Assembly (NCBI RefSeq): GCF_002872335.1
Contig: NZ_NJAG01000013.1
Location: forward strand, 193,232-257,231
Length of the DNA stretch: 64,000 nucleotides
Direction of reading: 5' to 3'
From: Siphonobacter sp. BAB-5405
Lineage (GTDB): Bacteria; Bacteroidota; Bacteroidia; Cytophagales; Spirosomataceae
In this document: one piece after another, positions 44,324-53,358 of the stretch
Numbering within the stretch: position 1 is the stretch's first letter
Layout: the number at the start of each line of letters is the position of its first letter
Made by a program: the position numbers and the translations under genes
The notes under the pieces: generated by a model
The model's input: only the letters and a program-made list of their open reading frames with translations
Databases searched by the model: none
What the model was told of the DNA's origin: nothing

Positions 44324-44353
44324 TTTGATTTTTCGAAACCATCTTTACATTTG
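44324..44353 (+). promoter_or_regulatory. mntH promoter
   Basis: TTTG at 44324-44327, 18 nt, perfect TACATTTG at 44346-44353. The best match to the Bacteroidota consensus in the window. Leader of about 95 nt. Confidence 0.7.
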
Positions 44354-44454
44354 CTTCGTTTAACCTTGGATTGCAGCATATTAGATTTCTGCTTCGTTGA
44401 AAATGGATACACCAAACTTCCGGTAGCAGGACCATAACTCGCATTATATTTGGT

Positions 44455-45786
44455 ATGAATTCGCCTTTATCTACGTCAGATTCGAAAGCTTCACCTTTTC
44501 TGGAACATTCGCTGCCGGAAGCACATGCCTCCGTACGCATTCCGGAAGGAGCCAGTAACTGGCGTAAATTTCTGGCATTTGCCGGACCAGGACTGATGGT
44601 GGCCGTGGGCTACATGGACCCGGGCAACTGGGCCACGGATATTGAAGGGGGGGCCCGTTTTGGGTATACCTTACTTTCGGTCATTCTGATTTCGAACCTG
44701 TTCGCGATGATATTACAACACCTGGCTTTGAAACTGGGCATTGCTACGGGTCGTGACCTGGCTCAGGCCTGCCGCGATCAGTTTTCTCGTCCGGTTGGCT
44801 TAACCTTGTGGGTATTGGCGGAAATTGCCATTGCTGCGACCGACGTTGCGGAAGTACTGGGATCAGCCATTGCTCTTAATCTACTCTTTGGGTTACCGCT
44901 CACCGTGGGCGTAGTCATTACGATTCTCGACGTACTGGTGATTCTGTACTTTCAGAACCGGGGTTTTCGAGCCTTGGAAAGCATCGTGGGTGGGCTTATT
45001 TTCGTTATCCTCTGCTGTTTCATTTACCAGATGGTGGCATCCCATCCGAGTTTGCCAGCCATTGTTCAGAACCTGATTCCCCGACCTGAGATTGTCATGG
45101 ATCGGCATAAATTGTACGTGGCCATCGGGATTCTGGGAGCTACCGTGATGCCGCACAATCTGTACCTGCACAGTAGCATTGTTCAAACGCGAGGCTTCAC
45201 GCGTGATGATAGAGGTCGGCGGGAAGCAGTGAAATTCGCGACCCTTGATTCTACCCTTTCGCTGTTGTTGGCTTTTTTCATCAACGCGTCTATCCTGATT
45301 GTGGCCGCTGCTGCCTTTCACAGTACGGGCAATCAGAGCGTTGCTGATATTACCGATGCTCATCGTTTACTCGACCCCGTTCTGGGCGTAAAACTGGCCG
45401 GTATTTCCTTTGCCGTAGCCCTGCTGGCAGCGGGTCAAAACTCGACGGTGACGGGTACACTGGCCGGGCAGATCGTGATGGAAGGCTTTCTGAATTTACG
45501 TCTGAAACCCTGGATTCGCCGACTTCTCACCCGATCCATTGCCATTATTCCGGCGTTTGTTGCTACGCTTTTGTACGGCGAAAAAGGCACGTCTGAACTG
45601 CTGGTGTTCAGTCAGGTGGTACTGTCTATCCAGTTGAGTTTTGCGGTAGTTCCGCTGGTCTGGTTTACTTCCAGAAAAGATTTGATGGGGTCTTTTGTCA
45701 ATGCTCGCTGGCTGAGTATCACCAGCTGGATCATTGCGGCGATTATTTTTGTGCTAAATCTGTATTTGATTATTGCTAGCTTCTAG
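44455..45786 (+). CDS. mntH: Nramp family Mn2+/Fe2+ transporter
   Basis: Proton-coupled divalent-metal importer of 443 residues and 11 helices. The TM1 metal site is [12 protein letters not shown] and the TM6 site [13 protein letters not shown], both intact, as in manganese transporters. A hydrophilic N-terminal extension of about 30 residues precedes TM1; a later start is possible but there is no better ATG. Paired divergently with mntR across an operator. Strong terminator follows, shared with kduI. Confidence 0.94.
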   Translation: MNSPLSTSDSKASPFLEHSLPEAHASVRIPEGASNWRKFLAFAGPGLMVAVGYMDPGNWATDIEGGARFGYTLLSVILISNLFAMILQHLALKLGIATGRDLAQACRDQFSRPVGLTLWVLAEIAIAATDVAEVLGSAIALNLLFGLPLTVGVVITILDVLVILYFQNRGFRALESIVGGLIFVILCCFIYQMVASHPSLPAIVQNLIPRPEIVMDRHKLYVAIGILGATVMPHNLYLHSSIVQTRGFTRDDRGRREAVKFATLDSTLSLLLAFFINASILIVAAAAFHSTGNQSVADITDAHRLLDPVLGVKLAGISFAVALLAAGQNSTVTGTLAGQIVMEGFLNLRLKPWIRRLLTRSIAIIPAFVATLLYGEKGTSELLVFSQVVLSIQLSFAVVPLVWFTSRKDLMGSFVNARWLSITSWIIAAIIFVLNLYLIIASF

Positions 45787-45790
45787 GGCG

Positions 45791-45835
45791 TACGCAAAAG
45801 CCCGAATCCAGATTTTGGATTCGGGCTTTTGCGTA
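45791..45835. terminator. bidirectional terminator of mntH and kduI
   Basis: Perfect 20-bp stem (45791-45810 with 45816-45835), 5-nt loop, between convergent stops. Confidence 0.88.
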
Positions 45836-45846
45836 TTAAGAATGGC

Positions 45847-46677
45847 TTACTTCAGATTCTTCAAATCCACCAGATCCATATCCGTGTACGTATAGTTTTC
45901 TCCGGCCATTGCCCAGATGAACGAATAGTTCGACGTACCCGCTCCCGAGTGAATGGACCACGGCGGAGACAGGATCGCCTGGTAGTTGTTGACGAGCAAG
46001 TGCCGAGTCTGTTGGGGTTCACCCATAAAGTGGAAAACCCGCTGATTTTCGGGAACGTCAAAATAGAAATACGCTTCCATCCGACGGTCGTGTACGTGAG
46101 CCGGAATGGTATTCCAGATGCTACCTGTACTGAGAATCGTAAGGCCCATAACCAGCTGGCAGGACTCCAGGCCTTCCGCGTGAATGTATTTGTAAATCGT
46201 CCGTTCATTGGCCGTTTCTTTCGAACCAGCGTTGACGGGCGAAGCTCCTTCTTTCGTTAGTTTGGCATTAGGGCAAATCCGGTGAGCGGGTGTTGAAGCC
46301 AGGTAGAATACCGCAGGCTGGGCCGGATCAGCACTGGCAAAGGTTACGTTCATGGTACCTTTACCCAGGTACAATGCTTCGTATTTGCTAAGCTCGTAGC
46401 GTTCTTCGTTGGCCGAAACGATGCCCGGGCCACCGACGTTGATGATACCCAGTTCGCGGCGTTCGAGGAAGTAGTTGGCACGTAATTCGTCGTAGGTAGG
46501 TAGCGAAATTTCCTGACTAACGGGTTTTACGCCGCCCACAATAAAACGGTCATAGTGCGAATACGTAAACTGGATCTGATCGTCGGCAATGACGTTCTCT
46601 ACCAGGAATTGTTCCCGCAAACGGTCGGTATCGTAGTGCCGAACGTCATCAGGGTGGTGTGCATAGCGAGTCTGCAT
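45847..46677 (-). CDS. kduI: 5-dehydro-4-deoxy-D-glucuronate isomerase
   Basis: Cupin enzyme of 276 residues that converts 4-deoxy-L-threo-5-hexosulose uronate to 2,5-diketo-3-deoxygluconate in breakdown of pectin and other polyuronides. The zinc motif is visible in PAHVHDRRMEAYFYF (HxH...E) with a further His in SIHSGAGTSNY. Full family length. Functionally linked to eda and kdgK at 50-52 kb, but separated from them by an ABC exporter and LysE genes; kduD is not in this window. Confidence 0.94.
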   Translation of the reverse strand: MQTRYAHHPDDVRHYDTDRLREQFLVENVIADDQIQFTYSHYDRFIVGGVKPVSQEISLPTYDELRANYFLERRELGIINVGGPGIVSANEERYELSKYEALYLGKGTMNVTFASADPAQPAVFYLASTPAHRICPNAKLTKEGASPVNAGSKETANERTIYKYIHAEGLESCQLVMGLTILSTGSIWNTIPAHVHDRRMEAYFYFDVPENQRVFHFMGEPQQTRHLLVNNYQAILSPPWSIHSGAGTSNYSFIWAMAGENYTYTDMDLVDLKNLK

Positions 46678-46774
46678 GAGTAGAATAATAATGGCTTCAG
46701 AATATGAAATAGACGAGAATCAAGCATTCGTACCCTTCAATTCCCAAAGAAGCGAACCAATCCTGACTATCTTT

Positions 46775-46932
46775 GTTTTCGGTTTAGGGTTCAGCGTTTG
46801 GGGTTTAGAGTTTCAGCGTGCCTATCACATCGCTTGTACTGATTATGCAGATAATCAATGATTAAAGGATTGACACTTTCGTCTTTTAATCATCAGCGAA
46901 ACTTTTAACCCAAAACCCAAAACTCACAACTC
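46775..46932. repeat. inward heptad arrays, kduI/ABC spacer
   Basis: Six plus-strand heptads at 46775-46816 (GTTTTCG, GTTTAGG, GTTCAGC, GTTTGGG, GTTTAGA, GTTTCAG) face minus-strand heptads at about 46932-46899. The right array ends 16 nt before the TTG start of the ABC gene, between two divergent genes. Confidence 0.8.
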
Positions 46933-46948
46933 ATTAACAAGACATCCA

Positions 46949-48730
46949 TTGAAATCCCTCGCTTATCTCAATAAATACCTCTGGAAGTATAAGGGTACCC
47001 TTTTTCTGGGGACATTGTTTACCATTATTTCCAACCTTTTTGGGATTATTCCCGCCCAGATTGTCCGGCATTCGCTGGATCTGGTTAAGGAAACACTGGA
47101 TTTGTACTTCCTCTTCGATGGCACCAAAGTCCAGGCCAATATCTACCAGGATTTCTCGTATAACATTCTCATTTACGGTCTGCTCATTCTGGCGATGGCC
47201 TTACTGAAAGGGATTTTCCTCTTTCTGGTTCGGCAAACGCTCATTGTCATGTCCCGCCTGATCGAGTATGATCTGAAGAATGAGATTTACAATCACTACC
47301 AAACCCTCCCCCTGAGTTTTTACCGGCGGCACAACACGGGTGATCTGATGGCCCGTATCTCCGAGGACGTCTCGAAAGTACGGATGTACGTAGGCCCCAG
47401 TATCATGTACGGACTCAACCTGATTACGCTGTTCATCATGGTAATCAGCTACATGGTGTCCGTTAGCCCGCACCTGACTTTCTACGTTTTATTGCCCTTA
47501 CCGCTGCTTTCGATCAGTATTTTCTTCGTGTCGAGCGTTATGAACAAACGTTCGGAAGAAATTCAGCGGAATCTGTCCCAACTTTCAACCAACGCCCAGG
47601 AAGCTTTTTCCGGTATCCGGGTACTGAAAGCGTATGTACAGGAAACGTTTTCCACCCGGCAGTTTGAAAAGCAATCCGAGAGCTATCGTAATAAATCCCT
47701 GAGTCTGACTAAAGTAGACTCAATGTTTACACCATTAATTTTCGTATTGGTGGGCTTATCGAACATTCTTTGCGTGTACGTAGGCGGTCAGGAAGTCATT
47801 GCCGGTCGGCTCACGCCCGGTAACATTGCCGAGTTTCTGATTTACGTGAACATGCTGACCTGGCCCGTAACGGCTCTGGGCTGGACGACCTCGCAAATCC
47901 AGCGGGCAGCGGCTTCGCAGGAACGGATCAATGAGTTTCTGAATCAGAAAACGGACCTGGTTTCTACGGAAAATCTGGAAAAAGAAATTGCGGGCGATGT
48001 GGAGTTTAAACACGTCACGTTCATTTACCCGGATTCGGGGATCGTGGCTTTGAAAAACTTTAACCTCCGTATCAAGGCGGGAGAAACCGTAGCCATTCTG
48101 GGCGGTACGGGTTCGGGTAAGAGTACGCTGGCCAGTTTGCTCACGCGGATGTACGACGCTTCTTCGGGGGATATTCTGATTGACCAAACGCCGATTCAGT
48201 CGTACCAGATTCCGGCCCTGCGTCGTCAGATGGGTTACGTACCGCAGGATGTCTTTTTGTTCTCGGATACAATTTCCAACAACGTTCGCTTCGGTTTGCC
48301 GGATCTTTCGCAGGAAAAAGTAGTTCAGGCGGTTCGGGATGCGGACTTGTACGCGAACATCGTAGACTTCCCCGAAGGATTCGACACCAAAATTGGTGAA
48401 CGCGGGATTACGCTTTCCGGTGGACAGAAACAACGCCTCAGTATCGCTCGAGCCATTGCTCGTGAACCTAAAATTCTGATTCTGGATGACTGCTTATCGG
48501 CGGTGGATACGCAAACGGAAGCGACCATTCTGAATAACCTGAAAGGCATCATGGCGAACCGTACGTCGGTCATTATCAGTCACCGGGTTTCGTCAGCTAA
48601 ACTGGCCGATCAAATTGTACTGCTTGATGACGGGGCCATTGTGGAACAGGGTACGCACGAAGAATTGATGAAGCGAAACGGAGCGTATCGGGAACTTTAC
48701 GAGAAACAGCTACAGGGCGAAGAGGCTTAA
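46949..48730 (+). CDS. ABC exporter half-transporter (MsbA/MdlB-like)
   Basis: 593-residue fusion of a six-helix type IV exporter domain (residues 1-320) and an ATPase domain. Walker A GGTGSGKST, Q-loop YVPQD, signature LSGGQKQR, Walker B ILILDD. The residue after Walker B is Asp rather than the catalytic Glu (LDDCLSAVD), seen in some exporter subunits with altered hydrolysis. The start is TTG; no ATG fits. Substrate may be lipid or drug. Its stop overlaps that of the convergent LysE gene by 2 nt. Confidence 0.9.
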   Translation: MKSLAYLNKYLWKYKGTLFLGTLFTIISNLFGIIPAQIVRHSLDLVKETLDLYFLFDGTKVQANIYQDFSYNILIYGLLILAMALLKGIFLFLVRQTLIVMSRLIEYDLKNEIYNHYQTLPLSFYRRHNTGDLMARISEDVSKVRMYVGPSIMYGLNLITLFIMVISYMVSVSPHLTFYVLLPLPLLSISIFFVSSVMNKRSEEIQRNLSQLSTNAQEAFSGIRVLKAYVQETFSTRQFEKQSESYRNKSLSLTKVDSMFTPLIFVLVGLSNILCVYVGGQEVIAGRLTPGNIAEFLIYVNMLTWPVTALGWTTSQIQRAAASQERINEFLNQKTDLVSTENLEKEIAGDVEFKHVTFIYPDSGIVALKNFNLRIKAGETVAILGGTGSGKSTLASLLTRMYDASSGDILIDQTPIQSYQIPALRRQMGYVPQDVFLFSDTISNNVRFGLPDLSQEKVVQAVRDADLYANIVDFPEGFDTKIGERGITLSGGQKQRLSIARAIAREPKILILDDCLSAVDTQTEATILNNLKGIMANRTSVIISHRVSSAKLADQIVLLDDGAIVEQGTHEELMKRNGAYRELYEKQLQGEEA

Positions 48731-49359
48731 GCGAACGCCTGTACGGCCTGCCATACGCCTAGTAAGATGAAGCCCCAACCCGTCAGTAACCGGATGGTTT
48801 GGGGCTGAATTTTATCCAGAATACGCTCCCGGTTTACGGAAGTTAGTTTGGCATACAGGTAATTCATCGCAAACGAACCTCCCGTAGCTCCAAGGATAAA
48901 GAATAGCTCGTGTCCAAACGAGTCCAGCGATAAGCCCGGCTTGCTATTGAACCATACCGTAGTCACCAGCCAGAAGGGTACCAACTGCGGATTGCACAAA
49001 TTCAACACCATCGCTTTCGTAAAAGCAGATCGGTTCGCGGGCGATGTACTTTCCTGTTGCTCTACATCAGGAGTTGACTTCTTTTGTAAAGTAAGAAATC
49101 CGATGATCAGCAGGATAGGAATGACCGACCATTGAAACCAGATCAGTACATCGGGCACCTGTTGCAACCAGCGAAAGCTGTAAATGGCGAGTGCACTTCC
49201 TAATATTTCCGGTAAAGACGCTCCTATTGCAGCCCATAAGCCTACCCGCAGGTTCTTTTGCATCACTACCTGTACAATACTAAGCTTGACCGGGCCTGGA
49301 TAAATGGAACCCAGACAACCGATGATAAAGGTTACTGTAAAAATCCATAAAATCTTCAT
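48727..49359 (-). CDS. LysE/RhtB-type exporter, copy 1
   Basis: Six-helix inner-membrane protein of 210 residues with the family N-terminal motif GSIYPGPVKLSIVQVVM (glycine-proline-rich TM1/TM2) and NLCNPQLVPFWL in the middle. LysE family members export amino acids or related metabolites. A paralogue of the next gene upstream; the two are 80 nt apart on the same strand and appear to be an old tandem duplication. Substrate unknown. Confidence 0.85.
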   Translation of the reverse strand: MKILWIFTVTFIIGCLGSIYPGPVKLSIVQVVMQKNLRVGLWAAIGASLPEILGSALAIYSFRWLQQVPDVLIWFQWSVIPILLIIGFLTLQKKSTPDVEQQESTSPANRSAFTKAMVLNLCNPQLVPFWLVTTVWFNSKPGLSLDSFGHELFFILGATGGSFAMNYLYAKLTSVNRERILDKIQPQTIRLLTGWGFILLGVWQAVQAFA

Positions 49360-49439
49360 GATGGTCGGGGCTGAGAGGTGGGTATTCTCGCAACCCTAGG
49401 TAGGTCTATTTGTCAAAAAGGTATTCCAGACCACCTTCC

Positions 49440-50069
49440 TTAATTCCACCAGTACAGGAACGTTTGCCAAAGGCCTACGGCAATAAACAGTAGACCGATG
49501 ATTCGCTCCATCCACTCAATCTTAATGTGTTTGAGCAGTTGGTTTTCATAGCGTAAGGCCAGTTTTGCGTAACTGAATTGTAAGGCGAAAGCCCCCAAAC
49601 TGGCTCCCATGACAAAGCCTAACTCGTGCCAGCCGGATTGTACTTTGAGCCAGTGGTAAGCCTGGTAGTTGAGTAGAATGGCAAACCAGTACAAAGGCAG
49701 TTGTCCATTCAAAAAAGACAGAAATAAGCCCTTGGCAAAGGCCCAGCGGGGTGTACCAGATTGGGGAAGCTCTTGCTGAGTATTGGGTTTTCGCAATAAC
49801 GCAGCGATGCCTAACAGAAACAGAACTGGGATGACTAGTAACTGCAGGGATTTAAGCCAACTGGGGTAACGTTCAACAAATTGCACGCCCTGCAAAGCCA
49901 GATACCCGTACGGAATTTCAACCATTGCTCCACCCAAACCTATCCACAAAGCAGCGTAGAAATTTTTCCTCAATACTGCTTGTATTACGGATAGATTCAC
50001 AGGCCCTGGATGGACCGATCCCAAAAAGCTGATGACGAATGTTACGAGAAAAATACAGGCTGTTTTCAA
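49440..50069 (-). CDS. LysE/RhtB-type exporter, copy 2
   Basis: Same family and size (209 residues): GSVHPGPVNLSVIQAVL near the N-terminus, FLNGQLPLYWFAILL in the middle, six helices. Diverged well from copy 1, so the duplication is not recent. Lies 77 nt downstream of eda behind a terminator, so it probably has its own promoter. Confidence 0.85.
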   Translation of the reverse strand: MKTACIFLVTFVISFLGSVHPGPVNLSVIQAVLRKNFYAALWIGLGGAMVEIPYGYLALQGVQFVERYPSWLKSLQLLVIPVLFLLGIAALLRKPNTQQELPQSGTPRWAFAKGLFLSFLNGQLPLYWFAILLNYQAYHWLKVQSGWHELGFVMGASLGAFALQFSYAKLALRYENQLLKHIKIEWMERIIGLLFIAVGLWQTFLYWWN

Positions 50070-50098
50070 GGGAAAATCAAATCAGCCACAAAAATAAA

Positions 50099-50123
50099 AA
50101 GATCGCCAGGAACCAGCGATCTT
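50099..50123 (-). terminator. terminator of eda
   Basis: 8-bp stem (50099-50106 with 50116-50123) with a 9-nt loop, followed by a T-rich tract on the minus strand. Confidence 0.75.
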
Positions 50124-50146
50124 CAGGTACAAGTAGTTCAGTAAGT

Positions 50147-50815
50147 TTATGCCTTCAGGGATTTCGCTACGCGAACGGCCTCCGTAATTTTATCGGCAAT
50201 AGCCTGCCATTCATTGGCTTCTACCAATGCTTTCGGGAAAAGCTGTGAACCAATTCCGACACCGCGTGCCCCTGCATCGAACCAGCTTTTCAGACTGGCT
50301 TCGGTAGGTTCTACGCCGCCCGTTACGACAATATCCGTCCAGGGCATGGGGCCTTTGATGGCTTTCACAAAATCGGGCGAAGAAGCTTGTCCGGGGAATA
50401 GCTTGACAATTTCAGCACCCCACTCTTCGGCTTTGGAGATTTCTGAAAGGGTAAAGCAACCCGGCATCCAGGCAATTTTCCGACGGTTACAGGTAATAGC
50501 CACATCCTGATGTAATACCGGAGCTACCACAAAATCCGCCCCTAGCTGAATGAACAGCGTAGCCGAAGCCGCATCCACAATGGTACCCGCTCCAACCACC
50601 AGATCAGGGAAGTTTTTCTTACCAAATTTCCGCAGTTCGGAGTACGTTTCATGAGCGTAATCGCCACGGTTCGTGAATTCACAAATCCGAATACCCCCTT
50701 CGTAGCAGGCCGTCAGTATTTTCTTCGCTACTTCTAAATCATTATGGTGGAAAATCGGCATAATGGGATTTTCCAGTAAGGTTTGATAAACCTGCAAACG
50801 GGTGAAACTTGCCAT
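50147..50815 (-). CDS. eda: KDPG/KHG aldolase
   Basis: Class I aldolase of 222 residues splitting 2-keto-3-deoxy-6-phosphogluconate to pyruvate and glyceraldehyde 3-phosphate. The Schiff-base Lys is in EIVKLFPG; the general-base Glu in CEFTNRG and the Thr of PGCFT are present. Slightly longer than enterobacterial Eda. It takes the product of kdgK, the next gene upstream on the same strand, ending the uronate route. A heptad element fills the gap between the two genes. Confidence 0.93.
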   Translation of the reverse strand: MASFTRLQVYQTLLENPIMPIFHHNDLEVAKKILTACYEGGIRICEFTNRGDYAHETYSELRKFGKKNFPDLVVGAGTIVDAASATLFIQLGADFVVAPVLHQDVAITCNRRKIAWMPGCFTLSEISKAEEWGAEIVKLFPGQASSPDFVKAIKGPMPWTDIVVTGGVEPTEASLKSWFDAGARGVGIGSQLFPKALVEANEWQAIADKITEAVRVAKSLKA

Positions 50816-50820
50816 GTAGA

Positions 50821-51002
50821 GTTTTGAGTTTGGTGTTTAGGGTTTAGCGTTCGATATGCTCCAAACCTTTCGCCCTTTCTGCTACCTCAGTTATCCTAAT
50901 TACTTTTTAACGCTGTCAGCGTTTCAGCTAAGGCAGAATTTTGACTGATCCATTGAGATATCTAACCCAAAACTCTAAGCCCTAAACACCAAACGCTAAC
51001 TG
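50821..51002. repeat. inward heptad arrays between eda and kdgK
   Basis: Left heptads 50821-50855 (GTTTTGA, GTTTGGT, GTTTAGG, GTTTAGC, GTTCGAT), right heptads on minus from 51000 back to about 50963 (GTTAGC, GTTTGGT, GTTTAGG, GCTTAGA, GTTTTGG). A perfect 15-bp match joins the arms. The left array starts 5 nt from the eda ATG, the right 5 nt after the kdgK stop. Confidence 0.85.
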
Positions 51003-51005
51003 TAT

Positions 51006-52013
51006 CTATCGACTCAGCCTTCCGCTCGTGTCGCCGCTCATGACGGTTTCGATTTCGGATACGGAGGCCAGATTGAAATCGCCTTCGATGCTGTGTTTTA
51101 ATGCGGAAGCCGCCGTCGCAAAATCGATGGATTTCTGATCGGAAAAGCCTTGAATTTGCCCGTAAATGAACCCCGCCAGGAAGGCATCTCCCCCACCGAT
51201 CCGATCCACCATCGGTACCATTTCGTGCGTCATGGTCTGTACGAGGTCTTCGCCATTCCAGCAACGCCCCTGTAGGGTGTTGTGCGAAGCCGAAAGGGAG
51301 CCTCGTTTGGTATTGATGATCTTTTTAACCCGGGGAAACTTCTCCTGAATCTGCCGACAAACGGAAATAAAGCCCTTTTCCTGCGTGTTGGGCGTAATAT
51401 CGAATAACTCCTCTGCGTCGCCTTTCCCACAAACAATGACATCGCAACCGGCCGTTAACTCGGTCATGACTTCAGCGGCAGTCGAACCCCATTTCCAGAG
51501 GTTTTTCCGGGAATTGACATCCGCCGAAACCGTGATACCCATCCGATTCGCTACGGCAATGGCGTCGCGGCATGCCTGGGCAGCTCCTTCGGAAATTGCT
51601 GGAGCGATACCCGTAAAGTGAAACCACTGAGCATCCGCGAGGATATGCTCCCAATCAAGTTCCTTCGGGTCAAGTTGAGCGAAGGCTGAGTTGGTACGAT
51701 CGTAAATAATACGACTGGCCCGCATCATGGCTCCGGTTTCCAGAAAATAGGTACCAATACGATCTCCGCCGTATACAATATCCTGCGTTTCCACGCCATA
51801 CCGACGGTAGGCCGCCGCCGCCGCGTAGCCCCAATCGTTATCGGGAAACCGGGTTACGTGACTGGCTGGAATGCCGAGGTACGCCAGAGCGGCTGCCACG
51901 TTGGCTTCTCCGCCACCGAAATTCACATTTAGACTCGTAGTCTGAACAAAACGGGCGAAGCCCGGCGTACTGAGCCGGAGCATAACCTCGCCAAAAGTGA
52001 CAACTTTTTTCAT
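51006..52013 (-). CDS. kdgK: 2-keto-3-deoxygluconate kinase (PfkB family)
   Basis: Ribokinase-fold sugar kinase of 335 residues from the ATG at 52013 (MKKVVTFGEVMLRLS). PfkB signature 1 region GGGEANVAAALAYLG and signature 2 with the catalytic Asp in DRIGGGDAFLAGFIYG. With eda beside it and kduI nearby, 2-keto-3-deoxygluconate is the likely substrate; another keto-sugar is possible. A 13-bp inverted repeat lies just upstream of the gene. Confidence 0.9.
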   Translation of the reverse strand: MKKVVTFGEVMLRLSTPGFARFVQTTSLNVNFGGGEANVAAALAYLGIPASHVTRFPDNDWGYAAAAAYRRYGVETQDIVYGGDRIGTYFLETGAMMRASRIIYDRTNSAFAQLDPKELDWEHILADAQWFHFTGIAPAISEGAAQACRDAIAVANRMGITVSADVNSRKNLWKWGSTAAEVMTELTAGCDVIVCGKGDAEELFDITPNTQEKGFISVCRQIQEKFPRVKKIINTKRGSLSASHNTLQGRCWNGEDLVQTMTHEMVPMVDRIGGGDAFLAGFIYGQIQGFSDQKSIDFATAASALKHSIEGDFNLASVSEIETVMSGDTSGRLSR

Positions 52014-52043
52014 GTAGGGTAGCAATCCTTGGGACAGGTCCTG

Positions 52044-52099
52044 AAAGGATTTAGTAGGAGCCTAACACTGCTTCGACCCAAACGGATACTAAATCCTTT
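52044..52099. promoter_or_regulatory. 13-bp inverted repeat upstream of kdgK
   Basis: Arms 52044-52056 and 52087-52099 are perfect complements with a 30-nt spacer, ending 31 nt before the kdgK start. Could be a leader hairpin or spaced operator half-sites. Confidence 0.5.
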
Positions 52100-52199
52100 T
52101 CTGATATAGATAAAAGACGTTAGGAAGGGATAGATACCCCGAGTTCCCGGGAGAATCGAGTCATAGATTTATGAAGGTTCCATTCCCCGGATTCATTTT

Positions 52200-52245
52200 C
52201 GTCGGGTACATACACCGGTCCAGAGCCCATTGTATGTACCCGACG
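52200..52245. repeat. 15-bp perfect inverted repeat
   Basis: Arms 52200-52214 and 52231-52245, 16-nt loop, 35 nt past the aldo/keto reductase stop. No U-tract. Confidence 0.65.
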
Positions 52246-52279
52246 AACGGTACGCTTCCCTACTAAACAAGGCATTACG

Positions 52280-53251
52280 CTATTGACTCCACTCCGTAGG
52301 CGTACGATCCCAACGGTGATTTTTGAGTTCGTCCAGTAGTTCTGTAGAAAGGCCTTTGCCGTCGGCAGTAGCCATATTGGCTTCGACGTTACGGATTTTT
52401 CGCATCCCCGGAATGATCGTTCCAACGTCGGGATTGCTCAAGATAAAGCGTAAAGCCATTTCGGGCAGGTTCATTCCTTCCGGGATCAACGGTTTCAATG
52501 CTTCGGCGTGATCGACGCTGGCATTCAGGTTCTCGGGAACGAAGTAGGTCGAACGCCAGTCGTCTGCCGGGAACGTAGTATCCTTGGTCAGATTACCCGT
52601 CAGGGTACCTTCATCGAAGGGTACCCGGGCAATTACGGCGACATCAAGTTCTTTACAAAGCGGAAACAGATTATCTTCCGGAGCCTGATCGAAGATATTG
52701 TAAATTACCTGTACCGAAGAAATCAATCCCGTACGCAGGGTTTGCAATACGTTATCCGGCTCCCAGCGATTCACCGAAATGCCCCAGTGGGCCACTTTCC
52801 CTTCTTTCGTCAGTTTTTCAACGGCTTCTTTCCAGTCATCCTGATCAGCCCAGGCGTCTTCCCAGACGTGAAACTGTTGCAGGTCAATTTGTTCAACCTT
52901 CAGGTTTTTCAGACTTTTTTCGGTATATTCAATGATGTGCTCGGCCGGAAAGCATTCATTCAGCGTATAGTCCGGTTTGGAAGGCCACTTGAAGTTTTTG
53001 GGTGGAATTTTGGTAGCCGCGTACAACCGTTTTTCGGGATTTCGTTTCAACAACTCCCCTAAAATTTCTTCGCTTTTACCGGCTCCGTATCCCCAGGCGG
53101 TATCGAAAAAGTTGCAGCCTAATTCTACCGAGCGATCCAGCGAACGATTCACTTCTTCAATATCGGAACCCGTCCAGCCCGCGAGCCCCCACATGCCGTA
53201 ACCCATCTCGGAAACCTTCCAGTCGGTACGGCCAAATCTGCGGTAATTCAT
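52280..53251 (-). CDS. aldo/keto reductase
   Basis: NADPH-dependent TIM-barrel reductase of 323 residues. The catalytic tetrad is readable: Asp and Tyr in FFDTAWGYGAGKSEE, Lys in AATKIPP and His in LQQFHVWED. The cofactor end includes GTIIPGMRKIRNVEAN. Near the uronate genes, so it might reduce a sugar-derived carbonyl, but that is guesswork. Single gene on the minus strand. Confidence 0.9.
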   Translation of the reverse strand: MNYRRFGRTDWKVSEMGYGMWGLAGWTGSDIEEVNRSLDRSVELGCNFFDTAWGYGAGKSEEILGELLKRNPEKRLYAATKIPPKNFKWPSKPDYTLNECFPAEHIIEYTEKSLKNLKVEQIDLQQFHVWEDAWADQDDWKEAVEKLTKEGKVAHWGISVNRWEPDNVLQTLRTGLISSVQVIYNIFDQAPEDNLFPLCKELDVAVIARVPFDEGTLTGNLTKDTTFPADDWRSTYFVPENLNASVDHAEALKPLIPEGMNLPEMALRFILSNPDVGTIIPGMRKIRNVEANMATADGKGLSTELLDELKNHRWDRTPTEWSQ

Positions 53252-53358
53252 AGTTACAAAGAGGTTATGATCAACGTATAGTGATCCGTAAGTTTTTTCA
53301 AAGGTATACAGGTTTACGGGTAAAAACTGCGTTACTTACGTTTTCAACGCCTAATCTT

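Noticed and set aside
47756..48433. 225-codon frame opposite the ABC transporter
   Set aside because: Mirror of the conserved ATPase domain; basic, patternless translation.
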